64,000 nucleotides of DNA from DATKMP01 sp963790045 (GTDB taxonomy: Bacteria; Bacteroidota; Ignavibacteria; UBA10030): NCBI GenBank assembly GCA_963790045.1, contig CAWBMS010000011.1:468735-532734 (forward strand), written 5' to 3'. The notes under the pieces were generated by a model. It saw nothing but the letters and a program-made list of their open reading frames with translations. It did not search any database and was not told the DNA's origin. The translations under genes were made by a program, and so were the position numbers. Positions 41,083 to 50,152 of the stretch are shown in pieces (the stretch's first letter is position 1; every line of letters starts with the position of its first letter).

Positions 41083-41742
41083 TTGATTGTGCTGGGTATT
41101 GAAACATCAACGGAAGTTTGTGCTGTCGGTTTAGCGAATGACGATGGTGCGTATGCGGAACGCGCGCTTGTTGAATCGCACATTCATTCCGAAAAATTAT
41201 TGACGTTGATCACAGAAATATTAGAACAGCAGCATACACAACTTAGCGAACTCGATGCGATTGCTGTTTCCATCGGCCCCGGTTCGTTTACCGGACTGCG
41301 CATTGGCTTAAGCACTGCGAAGGGCTTGTGCTTTGCGCTGGGAAAACCGTTAGTGATTGTACCGACTTTGGAAGCCATGGCAATGGCTGTTTACACCGAC
41401 CCTCAAGAAGTGAAACGTGTGTTCGTTTGTCTTGATGCCAAGCAGGGCGATTGTTATGTCGGCGGGTATCAATTAATTAGTGATAGTTTGGTTGAATGGC
41501 TGCCGCTTTCGATGGTAAAAAAATCGCGTGCTAATGAATTCTTGAATCAGAATAATTTATTTGTCATTACGGATCGAAAAGATATAAACGGCGTTCTTCC
41601 TAATGCGGTTCAGTATGCCAAAGGCAGTGTGGTTGCAATGTGCGGAATTAAACGAGCACATAAAGAAATATTTTCTGATATTACATCTGTGGAACCGATG
41701 TATTTAAAAGATTTTATCGTGAATACTCAACCGGTACGGTAG
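41083..41742 (+). CDS. tsaB: tRNA threonylcarbamoyladenosine biosynthesis protein TsaB
   Basis: 219 residues of the ASKHA fold: LGIETSTEVCAVGL, then HSEKLLTLI and SIGPGSFTGLRIGLSTAKGL. It is the inactive TsaD paralogue that scaffolds the t6A complex. The start is a TTG at 41083, chosen because aggaga lies 8 nt upstream and the frame has no earlier start. Only one base separates it from the tsaE stop. Confidence 0.92.
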   Translation: MIVLGIETSTEVCAVGLANDDGAYAERALVESHIHSEKLLTLITEILEQQHTQLSELDAIAVSIGPGSFTGLRIGLSTAKGLCFALGKPLVIVPTLEAMAMAVYTDPQEVKRVFVCLDAKQGDCYVGGYQLISDSLVEWLPLSMVKKSRANEFLNQNNLFVITDRKDINGVLPNAVQYAKGSVVAMCGIKRAHKEIFSDITSVEPMYLKDFIVNTQPVR

Positions 41743-41750
41743 GAGGTGCA

Positions 41751-42593
41751 ATGGCTTGGTTTAAACGATCACAAGAAAACATTTCGTCCGATAGCCGGAA
41801 AAAAGATATTCCCGATGGTATGTGGACGAAATGCGGCGGGTGTGGAGAAATCGTTCACAAGAAACAACTGGAACAAAATCTTTTTACCTGTCCCAAATGT
41901 AATTACCACTTTCGGATCGGCAGTAAAGAATATTTTTCGATTCTGTTGGACGAAGGAACATTCAAAGAGATGGATAAGAGAATGCGTTCCATCGATCCAT
42001 TAAATTTTTCAGATACCAAGCCCTACAGCACGCGTCTAACAGAGACGATGAAGAAAACCGGATTGAATGAAGCCGTGCGTACCGGTGAAGGTGAAATGAA
42101 CGGCCTGCCGGTTGTTATTGCCTGCATGGATTTTGCCTTCATCGGCGGCAGTATGGGTTCGGTCGTCGGAGAAAAAATTGCGCGTGCTGCAAATAAATCG
42201 CTTGAAAAGAAAATTCCGCTCATCATTCTTTCTTCCAGCGGCGGCGCGCGGATGATGGAAGCGGCGCTCTCGTTGATGCAAATGGCAAAAACGAGCGCGA
42301 AGATTGCGCAGCTTTCCGATGCCGGCATTCCGTACATTTCAGTGTTGACCGATCCGACAACCGGTGGTGTTACAGCAAGTTTTGCGATGCTGGGCGATGT
42401 GCAAATTGCGGAACCGTCGGCGCTCATTGGATTTGCGGGTCCTCGTGTTATTAAACAAACTATCGGTAAAGATTTGCCGGAGGGATTTCAGCGGTCGGAA
42501 TTTTTATTGGAAAAAGGTTTTGTGGATATGGTCGTCCATCGTAAAGATTTAAAGGATACCATCACGAAACTGCTTAAACATTTAGTGAATTAG
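41751..42593 (+). CDS. accD: Acetyl-CoA carboxylase carboxyltransferase subunit beta
   Basis: 280 residues with the N-terminal four-Cys zinc finger (CGGCGEIVHKK and CPKCNYHF) and the crotonase-like core: GGSMGSVVGEKI, SSSGGARMMEAALSLMQM and DPTTGGVTASFAMLGD. With AccA it transfers carboxyl from biotin to acetyl-CoA for fatty-acid synthesis. It starts 8 nt after tsaB, and panC follows 20 nt later. Confidence 0.97.
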   Translation: MAWFKRSQENISSDSRKKDIPDGMWTKCGGCGEIVHKKQLEQNLFTCPKCNYHFRIGSKEYFSILLDEGTFKEMDKRMRSIDPLNFSDTKPYSTRLTETMKKTGLNEAVRTGEGEMNGLPVVIACMDFAFIGGSMGSVVGEKIARAANKSLEKKIPLIILSSSGGARMMEAALSLMQMAKTSAKIAQLSDAGIPYISVLTDPTTGGVTASFAMLGDVQIAEPSALIGFAGPRVIKQTIGKDLPEGFQRSEFLLEKGFVDMVVHRKDLKDTITKLLKHLVN

Positions 42594-42613
42594 AAAGAAG
42601 GTTTTTTATTCCT

Positions 42614-43468
42614 GTGGCTGTACGCATCATTGAAACTGTTTCTGAAATGCAAAGCATTTCAGAACAATTACGATTAGAAAAGAAAAAAATTGCACTCATT
42701 CCGACGATGGGATATTTACATCATGGACACGCAGCGCTTATCGAACGTGCACGTATGCTTGCCGATGTTGTTGTTGTTTCGATTTTTGTCAATCCGACAC
42801 AATTTGCGCCGAACGAAGATTTTGCCCGTTATCCGCGTGACTTAGCGCGCGATACAGAAATTGCAGAAGCGGCAGGCGCAGATATTATTTTTCATCCCAC
42901 GGCATCGGAGATGTATAAACCGGCATTCAACACGTACGTGATCGTGGAAGATATTTCGAAATTATTTGAGGGCGAGTTTCGCCCGATACATTTTCGCGGT
43001 GTCACAACGGTCGTTGCAAAATTATTCAACATTGTCAAACCGCATCTTGCTGTGTTCGGACAAAAAGATGCACAGCAAGCATTCATCATTCAGAAAATGG
43101 TTCGTGAATTGAATTATGATTTGCAGATAGAAATTGTTCCGATTGTCCGTGAAGCGGATGGATTGGCAATGAGTTCACGTAATGCCTATCTCAGTAATGA
43201 TGAACGTAAACGAGCGCTCGTACTTTCACAATCATTGTTGAAGGCAAAAGAGAAAATCCTTGCAGGTGAATGCGATCTTGCACAACTTCGTTCTGAAATA
43301 CAAACCATGATACAATCCGGGCAACCGACAGGCATCGATTATATTTCATTTATCGATCCAGCAACATTTCAGCCGACGGAGAATTTACCAAGTCAGAGTT
43401 TATTGATTGCGCTGGCTGTTCGTTTCGGAACGACACGATTGATCGATAACATTCTTATCACCACATAA
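42614..43468 (+). CDS. panC: Pantoate-beta-alanine ligase
   Basis: 284 residues with the ATP-binding PTMGYLHHGHAALIERAR motif, VSIFVNPTQFAPNEDF, FGQKDAQQAFIIQKMV and the late MSSRNAYLSNDERKRA. It joins pantoate and beta-alanine to pantothenate in CoA synthesis. The start is a GTG at 42614. There is no panB or panD nearby. Confidence 0.95.
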   Translation: MAVRIIETVSEMQSISEQLRLEKKKIALIPTMGYLHHGHAALIERARMLADVVVVSIFVNPTQFAPNEDFARYPRDLARDTEIAEAAGADIIFHPTASEMYKPAFNTYVIVEDISKLFEGEFRPIHFRGVTTVVAKLFNIVKPHLAVFGQKDAQQAFIIQKMVRELNYDLQIEIVPIVREADGLAMSSRNAYLSNDERKRALVLSQSLLKAKEKILAGECDLAQLRSEIQTMIQSGQPTGIDYISFIDPATFQPTENLPSQSLLIALAVRFGTTRLIDNILITT

Positions 43469-43485
43469 CCAACAAATCAAAAATT

Positions 43486-44244
43486 ATGAATACGAAACAA
43501 CTTGCGTCAGTCATTATGGCGGCGGGAAAGGGAACCCGTATGAAAGATCCCAGCAAAGCAAAAGTAATGTATGAAGTGTTAGGCAAGCCCATGATTCATT
43601 ATGTGCTGGATGTTGCGTATGCGTTACATTCCAATCGCATCGTCGTTATTGCAGGTTATCAACGCGAGACGGTGATGACGTATATTAAAAAATCCTACCC
43701 GAAGGCAGAATTGGTTGTTCAAGCAGAACAACTTGGTACCGGTCATGCTATGATGCAAACACGTGAAGCATTAAAAAATTACGATGGTGATGTGGTTGTT
43801 TTATCCGGCGATGTTCCGTTGTTGACGGTGAGAAGTATGCAACGGCTCATTGATCATCATCGAAACACCGGTGCGGTGGCAACAATTTTAACGGCGGAAT
43901 ATTCCGATCCGGCCGGTTATGGTCGCATAGTGCGGAACGCTGATGGTTCAGTAAAAAAAATCGTTGAACAAAAAGATGCAACAGAACCAGAACGGCAGGT
44001 GAAAGAAATTAATTCCGGAATTTATGTATTCGACCGTGAAAAATTGTTTGACGGCTTAAGCAACATTACTGCCGACAACGCACAAAAAGAATATTATCTG
44101 ACCGATGTATTTGAATATTTCTGGAAGCATCAGTGGAAGGTTGTTGCGTTGCAAGCAGAACACCCCGAAGAAATTCAAGGTGTGAATACATTAGATCAAT
44201 TGAAAGAAGTGCAAGCCGTCTTGTTACAGCGGCAGGCAGTATGA
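43486..44244 (+). CDS. GlmU-type uridylyltransferase lacking the acetyltransferase domain
   Basis: 252 residues corresponding to the N-terminal pyrophosphorylase domain of GlmU: VIMAAGKGTRMKDPSKAKVM, QAEQLGTGHAMMQTREAL, VVLSGDVPLL and GYGRIVRNADGSVKKIVEQKDA. It probably makes UDP-GlcNAc or a related sugar nucleotide. The left-handed beta-helix acetyltransferase half is absent; the gene ends cleanly with a stop and a tRNA follows. The acetyl transfer would need another protein, or this is a paralogue acting on ready-made sugar phosphates. Confidence 0.85.
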   Translation: MNTKQLASVIMAAGKGTRMKDPSKAKVMYEVLGKPMIHYVLDVAYALHSNRIVVIAGYQRETVMTYIKKSYPKAELVVQAEQLGTGHAMMQTREALKNYDGDVVVLSGDVPLLTVRSMQRLIDHHRNTGAVATILTAEYSDPAGYGRIVRNADGSVKKIVEQKDATEPERQVKEINSGIYVFDREKLFDGLSNITADNAQKEYYLTDVFEYFWKHQWKVVALQAEHPEEIQGVNTLDQLKEVQAVLLQRQAV

Positions 44245-44301
44245 TAACATCGGTTGAATTCTGTGGTGTCGTTTCGTATATTATAATAGTAAGCGCACGA
44301 T

Positions 44302-44384
44302 GGAGAGCTGGCAGAATGGCTAATGCACCGGTCTTGAAAACCGGCGGGCGCAAGCCCTTGGGGGTTCGAGTCCCTCGCTCTCCG
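44302..44384 (+). tRNA. tRNA-Ser (TGA)
   Basis: The acceptor stem ggagagc pairs with gctctcc; the anticodon stem ccggt/accgg encloses cttgaaa, giving anticodon TGA at 44335-44337. A long variable arm (class II) and a T-arm with ggttcgagtcc follow. The discriminator is G at 44384. CCA is not encoded. Confidence 0.95.
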
Positions 44385-45008
44385 CAGAGGAAACCATATA
44401 TCGTTTATGTTTTATATTCTCCTGCTCATCAGAATACGCACATTGATCAAACGCACAATTTCTATTGAATCTACATTTTCACAAAGTTCGATTGCCATTT
44501 GCAATGTAAAGCGATAGAGCCATAACAACCAGATTCAACGGCGGGTCGCAACATCATTGTTGCAATAAAAAAATAACTTGAGAGAAATCAGAGGGCATAG
44601 ATTGATGAGTGTGTTGGTAAAAGCACTTGAGCAGCATATAGCACAGAAAGGTATTGGCATAGAACAAAAAGCTGCGTGCTTAATTTTTGCTTCGCATCGC
44701 TTGGGAACTTCAACGGAACTTTGGACATCATCCGCACCATCGTGTAGCAGCGACCGTTGCATCTCCAACGCCATGAATTTCCATCATCTTTGTTGAACCT
44801 CCATTTATTATTTGTATCCTCTTCATCCTTTCTCTGTAAAGGTTATCCGCATTGCTTATAATTCGTCAAGTTGCATAGTTCAAATTTTTTTAATGGTTAT
44901 AGCTCAAAGGGATGAAAGAGGCGTTTATCTTCTTGGCGAGGGTTGTCGAAAGATGTTGAATACAATGTCAGATCATGGGTTCCCTGCAACAAAAGCTATC
45001 GTGCATCC
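44385..45008. other. Intergenic region with one orphan ribosome-binding site
   Basis: No convincing gene. On the minus strand a clear ggagg (44798-44802) lies 10 nt before an ATG at 44787, but the frame gives only 19 residues before a stop (44728). It follows the ECF sigma gene on the same strand, where an anti-sigma factor would often be found, so a frameshifted or lost gene is possible. Confidence 0.35.
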
Positions 45009-45593
45009 TCATTCTTTGAAACTGCTCTTATGGAGATGTTTTGAGTCATCGAATTTTCTCGGAACATAACCATTGATCGTCGCAAATTTTAAAAGTTGTT
45101 GTTGTAATATCTTTCGGCCTCTGTGCAAACGGGAGCGTACGGTTCCTACAGGGCAAGCAACTCTTTTCGCAATTTCAGCATAGGTCAGTTCTTCAACATC
45201 GCTGAGTAAAACGATCGTCCTGAAAATACCCGGGAGCGATTTGATGGATTGTGCAATTTCATCTCCAAAGAGTTTATCAAAGGGTTCTCCTTTTTGTTCG
45301 GGCGGCTGAGGATGAGGTGCACTATAAAAGTGTGTTTCGTCGTATTCAATTTTTTTCGGTTCTTTGATCTTTGCCCTATATTGATTGATATATGAATTTT
45401 TCATGATCTGGTATAACCATGCTTTGATGTTCGTACCTTTTTCAAATTTGTTCCAGAATCGGTATGCCTTCAGGTACGTTTCCTGCGTTAAGTCTTTTGC
45501 GTCTTCGGAATTCATCGTCAACTTTAATGCATAGTTATGCAGGCGAGGCATGTGCGGAACAGCTATTTGTTCAAAATCCCAGTGCTCTGTCAT
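45009..45593 (-). CDS. ECF sigma-70 family RNA polymerase sigma factor
   Basis: Region 2 reads NYALKLTMNSEDAKDLTQETYLKAYRFW with the promoter -10 recognition helices, and IKAWLYQIMKNSYINQYR. Region 4 reads SLPGIFRTIVLLSDVEELTYAEIAKRVACPVGTVRSRLHRGRK, a helix-turn-helix for the -35 element. The start at 45593 (MTEHWDFEQ) has gaaggga about 8 nt upstream and is preferred over an ATG 24 nt earlier. The product is about 194 residues. No anti-sigma gene is recognised beside it. A link with PorX, as for SigP in Porphyromonas, is only a guess from proximity. Confidence 0.9.
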   Translation of the reverse strand: MTEHWDFEQIAVPHMPRLHNYALKLTMNSEDAKDLTQETYLKAYRFWNKFEKGTNIKAWLYQIMKNSYINQYRAKIKEPKKIEYDETHFYSAPHPQPPEQKGEPFDKLFGDEIAQSIKSLPGIFRTIVLLSDVEELTYAEIAKRVACPVGTVRSRLHRGRKILQQQLLKFATINGYVPRKFDDSKHLHKSSFKE

Positions 45594-46161
45594 GTTGGCT
45601 TCCCTTTCAACATTCATACAAAATCAAGAGTTCCTAAGAAATAGTATGTTGAAGATTTGTTTCATCGGGAATAACCCAAAAGGATGAAAAAGGAATTAAT
45701 TCTTTTTTAAGGGGGATGGGAACTTTGTCCGATCAATTTTAGACAATATGAAGTGTAACATCAAAACAAATCGCCTTTGAAAGAAGGATTCCATTGGTAA
45801 TGATGGACTTTAAGAGAGTAAATGAACAATTGATGAATTTGGCAAGAGGAGTTATGTATATACCAAAATGAAGATACTTCTAAAAAGAGAAGTGTTTATT
45901 CCATGAAGAAAACGGAAGATGAACGATTTTAAAATTTTACAGAAAATTCTAAAACAGGATACAGCGGGAAGAGATCGATCTGCAACAAGTTGGCATTCCG
46001 TTTTAGCCCTACATCGTTGTTTCTTTGAAGCGTCCATTCAAAGGGATCCGTAAAGTGAACATGAAATAATTTTGCCCAACAGCACGCGCGTAATACTCTG
46101 TCCCTTCGTGAAAAATTATTCTTATCTTAGTAAGGCGAACATTTTATACAGGAGAATTAAC
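45594..46161. other. Intergenic region between divergent genes
   Basis: About 560 bases, AT-rich, between the ECF sigma gene and a reductase gene, containing their promoters. I see no RNA gene or convincing ORF. Confidence 0.4.
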
Positions 46162-46995
46162 ATGAATATTACCGATTTAAAAGGAACCGTAACTTTAGCG
46201 AACGGCGTGCAGATGCCATATTTTGGACTTGGAGTATTTCAACTACACGAAGGCAATGAAGTGCAGCAAGCGGTGTTAAACGCGCTGGCAACAGGATATC
46301 GACACATCGATACGGCGGCGCTGTATGCGAATGAGAAAGGCGTCGGCGAAGCAATTGCAAAAAGCGGCATCGCGCGAAAAGAGATTTTCGTTACCAGTAA
46401 AGTCTGGAATTCGGATCAGGGGTTCGATTCCACGCTGCGAGCATTTGAAAAAAGTTTAAAGCTTCTCAGTTTCGAATATCTGGATTTGTACTTAGTGCAT
46501 TGGCCCGTTAAAGGCAAGTTCATACAAACATGGAAGGCGCTGGAAAAACTGTATGCCGATGGGCGCGTCAGAGCGATCGGTGTCAGCAATTTTCTTCAGC
46601 ACCATCTCGAAGAATTGCTGCCGCAGAGCCATGTTGTTCCGATGGTGAACGAGATGGAGTTTCATCCCTATCTTGTGCAGCAATCGCTGATAGATTTTTG
46701 TGCGGCAAGAAAAATTCAGTATGAAGCGTGGAGCCCGCTGATGCAGGGACAAATTACCGAAATACCGGAATTAAAAAATCTTGCCGCAAAATATAAAAAG
46801 GATGTTGCACAAATAGTTCTGCGCTGGGATTTGCAGAAAGGCGTTGTCACGATTCCCAAATCGATCCACAAAGAACGAATTATTTCCAACGCGCAGATAT
46901 TCGATTTTGCTTTATCGGATGAAGATATGAAACTCATCGATAATTTAGATAAGCATCAACGTGTTGGCGCCGATCCGGATACATTTGATTTTTAG
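46162..46995 (+). CDS. Aldo/keto reductase (AKR5-like, 2,5-diketo-gluconate reductase type)
   Basis: 277 residues with the TIM-barrel pattern: GVQMPYFGLGVFQL, GYRHIDTAALYANEKGVGEA with catalytic Asp and Tyr, FVTSKVW with the Lys and YLDLYLVHWPV with the His. The C-terminal VVTIPKSIHKERIISNAQIFDF binds NADPH. The frame is open further upstream, but aggaga 6 nt before 46162 marks this ATG. The substrate is unknown; it probably handles small carbonyl compounds. Confidence 0.92.
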   Translation: MNITDLKGTVTLANGVQMPYFGLGVFQLHEGNEVQQAVLNALATGYRHIDTAALYANEKGVGEAIAKSGIARKEIFVTSKVWNSDQGFDSTLRAFEKSLKLLSFEYLDLYLVHWPVKGKFIQTWKALEKLYADGRVRAIGVSNFLQHHLEELLPQSHVVPMVNEMEFHPYLVQQSLIDFCAARKIQYEAWSPLMQGQITEIPELKNLAAKYKKDVAQIVLRWDLQKGVVTIPKSIHKERIISNAQIFDFALSDEDMKLIDNLDKHQRVGADPDTFDF

Positions 46996-47458
46996 TCCAT
47001 TCTCCATTTAGAAAAATGCTTTGGAGAATTAAAATAGTCGAATTCTCATTTGGAAAAGTGGTTTCGAGAATTGAAAAATGTGTTTTTGCAAATTGCAAAA
47101 GTGGCCTTTAGCACAAAAACGAGGATTTTATATTTTTGTGCTTCGTATGTTACTTCATAAGATATGCAATTGGCGAGAAAAACAATCCGTTTGCTTGAAG
47201 TGTACGGATGAATGTAAGTGTCTGACACCTTGAAGGTGTCTGACATTTGCATTATTTCTTGCGTTTATTTTTCCAACCGATTATATTATGCCCAAGGTTC
47301 ATTTTCTTAAAACGATAGTTCAAACAGCAAAGGGTAGGAGGATGTCGTTGAGTAGATGTGATGGTGAGTGATTTCGTCCAGCGATGAAGCATAGCTGACG
47401 AGATGATATAAAGAATGGGATTAAAAGAGTCACAATAGGCACCAATCTTGAAAATAAA
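46996..47458. repeat. Non-coding stretch with two related hairpins and GTGTC-type REP
   Basis: attctcca/tggagaat (46999-47006 and 47022-47029) and attctc/gagaat (47042-47047 and 47066-47071) form two similar successive hairpins. At 47218-47248 lies gtgtc-t-gacac running into gacacctt-g-aaggtgtc (47224-47240), related to 1879-1927. The remainder has no recognised feature. Confidence 0.55.
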
Positions 47459-47845
47459 ATGAGTACTAACAATTATCACGGTATCATTCTTAACATAAGC
47501 CAACGAGATAAGTCGATCTTCGCCAACATTGACATTATTGGAAAGAAGAAGATTCTTTTAGGATTACTCGTTCTTTATAAGGTAGATGTTTCTTCAGAGA
47601 ATCTTGACGTCCTTATTCACAAGCTTCAATTAAATATGGCAAAACACTATGTTCATCTGGTTCATGAGTTCTATTTTCATTTTTATCGTGGAGATGAATT
47701 GATCATTGTGTTTAGGAATAAAATCTTTCGAGTAACCACAAATCCTTCGAGTTGGAAAGATGCAATCGAATATGGAAAAAATTTAAAGATACCAATTAAA
47801 CAACTCGATTTTATTCCGTATAAGGTTGAAGACGAAAGATATTAG
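47459..47845 (+). CDS. Hypothetical protein
   Basis: 128 residues, no signal peptide or membrane helix, mixed alpha/beta with a basic C-terminal half. No family recognised. There is no strong ribosome-binding site (gaaaata before the ATG), but the frame is clean and the residue composition is protein-like. It stands between two repeat-rich intergenic regions. Confidence 0.5.
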   Translation: MSTNNYHGIILNISQRDKSIFANIDIIGKKKILLGLLVLYKVDVSSENLDVLIHKLQLNMAKHYVHLVHEFYFHFYRGDELIIVFRNKIFRVTTNPSSWKDAIEYGKNLKIPIKQLDFIPYKVEDERY

Positions 47846-47903
47846 ATTGGCGTACCCTCCTCGGTAACAAAATCATGAAGGTACTACCGAAGGAGGATCG
47901 GTA

Positions 47904-47976
47904 AGAGAGAAAAGGAAACAGAGAACCTTGTCAAAGTTGTCCGAGTAAAAGCTGAGAAAACTTTGACAAGGTTGCA
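47904..47976. repeat. 73-bp direct repeat, copy 1
   Basis: Identical to 50255-50327 except at one position (47940). Each copy contains an inverted repeat, aaccttgtcaaagtt with aactttgacaaggtt, around a ~20-nt loop, so the RNA would fold into a 15-bp hairpin. An imperfect hairpin (ccctcctcggta with taccgaaggagg) precedes this copy. The two copies bracket the gene at 48122-50152. Confidence 0.9.
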
Positions 47977-48121
47977 AAACATTGGTAAGTAGTATGTCTA
48001 TGAGTGTTGAGTCGTTCCGCCTGAAAGTTTATCCGCTGCAGGTGGACGGATAAGCGAGCTTTGGAACAAGAGAAAAAAAGTGTAAAAGATACGTAGAGTT
48101 AAACATATTATTGGAGGTATA

Positions 48122-50152
48122 ATGAAAAATTTTCTTATAATTTTAGCGAGTGTGATTTATTGCTCAATGAGTTTCGCACAAGACGTGCCGTATGGATATA
48201 GATCTTCCAACGGATTGCCGAGCACCACTATTTTAATTCAACCGGGATTTCTCTTGGATAGTATTGTTTGCGTAGCAGGCCAACGCCAATCTCAAACTTT
48301 ACGTTTAGAATATGACGAACAACACCGATTAAAACGCGATAGTAATTTTAATACGATGACAGCAAGTATTTCAGTAATAATTCCTCATCACCCAAGCCCA
48401 GTAAATGAGCTTGTTTATGAACCGATCTTAAACGATTATTATTACAATACTAATGGAAAAATCGATTCCAGTCGATGTAGTTATTATAGTATTCCTGATA
48501 GCACATGGAAAAGTTATTCTGGCATAAAAAATTATTATTCCAACGACGGGAAATTAATTTCTCACATATATTTAAATGGTAATGGTTCTGAAAATTTTTT
48601 CTATGATTCAATCGGTAATCTTATTTTAACAAAAGTTTATGAAGTTGGAAGCGATGGATCGGGAGGTCGTTTTATTGCAGATACGGTGATTAATTCTTAT
48701 AGCTATGATTCTTTGGGGCGGTTAGTTATGAACAAATCGGCAACGTTGGACGGATTATCATGGGGATATTCGACTTACTATTACTTATCGGTGTATCGAT
48801 ATAATACGTCAGGAAATGTTACTTTGATTTCCGAGGAAATCCCACTTACAAAAAGTTATTCCTCATTTGATACATTGACGCAGATGGCTGGAGATACAAT
48901 GCTTGTTAATAATCCTCCTACATACTGTTTTGATACTTCTGGAAGAATGATTAAAAAAATTTCTTCTTCCTATTCTTCCGGTTCTCTAGTCCCTCTTGAT
49001 AGTATTTATTATAATTATGATGGAAATGGAAATATGCTTGGGGATGGTGATTTTTGGTTTGCTTACGACTCATATAAAAATCTTACTACTCTTTCTATTG
49101 TACATTCTACTTATTTTCCAGGAGTTTCACTCGTTGATTCCTATGGAAATAGAATTAATTGGGATTATAGTTCTGGTATGTGGGTATTTTATTACCATTC
49201 CACAGTAACGGGTGGGTGTGTTAGTAATCCAGCAATACAAATTAATACAAAAACAATATCTTTCAATAATGTGAAGGTCGGAACATTCAAAGACGCGACC
49301 ATAACTATTACCAATACCGGCAACGATACATTAAAAATAACCAACATCGCTTCATCACGCTTGACATTTATGGCAAGACCTATCGTAATAAATATCCCTC
49401 CTGGCCAATCACTATCGGACACATTGCGGTTTGCACCGGCAACCACTGGCACTGATTCAGCATTAGTTGTTATCCAAAGCAACGCAGGAAGTTCGCCCGA
49501 TACAATTAAAGTATCGGGCTTCGGTTTCGGCATCCCAACGTTGCAATTTAATACAAAAATAATTTCCTTTGGCAACGTGAACGTTGGAACATTCAAAGAC
49601 ACGAGCGTAACAATTACTAACTCCGGGAACGATACATTAAAGATAGCTAACATCGTTACATCACGTTCAACATTTACCGCAAGGCCAACGGTAAAGATTA
49701 TTCCCCCTGGACAATTATTCACAGATACATTGCGGTTCACCCCTATAACCGCTGGCGCTGATTCAGCGTTGTTTGTTATCAAAAGTAACTCAGGAGGTTC
49801 GCCTGATACAATGAAAGTAGCGGGTATCGCTATCCCCACAACAGGTATTGAAAATACAGGTGGGATACCAAAGGAATATTCTCTTTCTCAAAATTATCCT
49901 AACCCATTTAACCCTTCAACAACAATCCAATATGGATTGCCTGCACGAAGCAGTGTACGGTTTGTCATCTATAATGTCCTGGGTCAGGTTGTGAAAGAAC
50001 TTATCAATACCGAGCAGCAAGCTGGATATCAAACAGCAGTTTGGAATGCGAATGTTGCATCCGGAATGTATTTCTACCGTATCGTAGCAACCTCATTAGA
50101 TGGCTCCAATAAAAATTTTGTTGAGACGAAGAAGATGCTGCTGTTAAAGTAG
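48122..50152 (+). CDS. T9SS-exported protein with YD-type repeats and duplicated HYDIN-like domains
   Basis: 676 residues. A signal peptide (IILASVIYCSMSFAQ) starts the protein. Residues about 60-340 carry Rhs/YD-like repeats (YSYDSLGRLVMN, YRYNTSGNVTLI, YNYDGNGNMLG). Residues about 372-575 are two copies of a 102-residue HYDIN/choice-of-anchor-type beta domain (TISFNNVKVGTFKDATITITNTG). The C-terminus is a sorting tail (SLSQNYPNPFNPSTTIQYG) of T9SS type. I infer a surface or secreted protein exported by the SprA system. The gene is flanked by 73-bp direct repeats and has no neighbouring operon partner. Confidence 0.85.
   Translation: MKNFLIILASVIYCSMSFAQDVPYGYRSSNGLPSTTILIQPGFLLDSIVCVAGQRQSQTLRLEYDEQHRLKRDSNFNTMTASISVIIPHHPSPVNELVYEPILNDYYYNTNGKIDSSRCSYYSIPDSTWKSYSGIKNYYSNDGKLISHIYLNGNGSENFFYDSIGNLILTKVYEVGSDGSGGRFIADTVINSYSYDSLGRLVMNKSATLDGLSWGYSTYYYLSVYRYNTSGNVTLISEEIPLTKSYSSFDTLTQMAGDTMLVNNPPTYCFDTSGRMIKKISSSYSSGSLVPLDSIYYNYDGNGNMLGDGDFWFAYDSYKNLTTLSIVHSTYFPGVSLVDSYGNRINWDYSSGMWVFYYHSTVTGGCVSNPAIQINTKTISFNNVKVGTFKDATITITNTGNDTLKITNIASSRLTFMARPIVINIPPGQSLSDTLRFAPATTGTDSALVVIQSNAGSSPDTIKVSGFGFGIPTLQFNTKIISFGNVNVGTFKDTSVTITNSGNDTLKIANIVTSRSTFTARPTVKIIPPGQLFTDTLRFTPITAGADSALFVIKSNSGGSPDTMKVAGIAIPTTGIENTGGIPKEYSLSQNYPNPFNPSTTIQYGLPARSSVRFVIYNVLGQVVKELINTEQQAGYQTAVWNANVASGMYFYRIVATSLDGSNKNFVETKKMLLLK
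49236..49845 (+). repeat. Internal tandem duplication, period 306 bp
   Basis: The two beta domains in the YD-repeat protein are also similar at DNA level (the word aatacaa recurs at 49244 and 49550, with long matching stretches such as ggaacattcaaagac). The similarity suggests a fairly recent in-frame duplication of 102 codons. Confidence 0.75.

Noticed and set aside
44578..44796. 72-residue plus-strand ORF after tRNA-Ser
   Set aside because: No family resemblance, no good ribosome-binding site and unusual composition (many Ser/Cys/His).
45009..45617. Longer ECF sigma start at 45617
   Set aside because: The ATG at 45593 has the better-placed gaaggga; the extra eight residues are not typical of the family.
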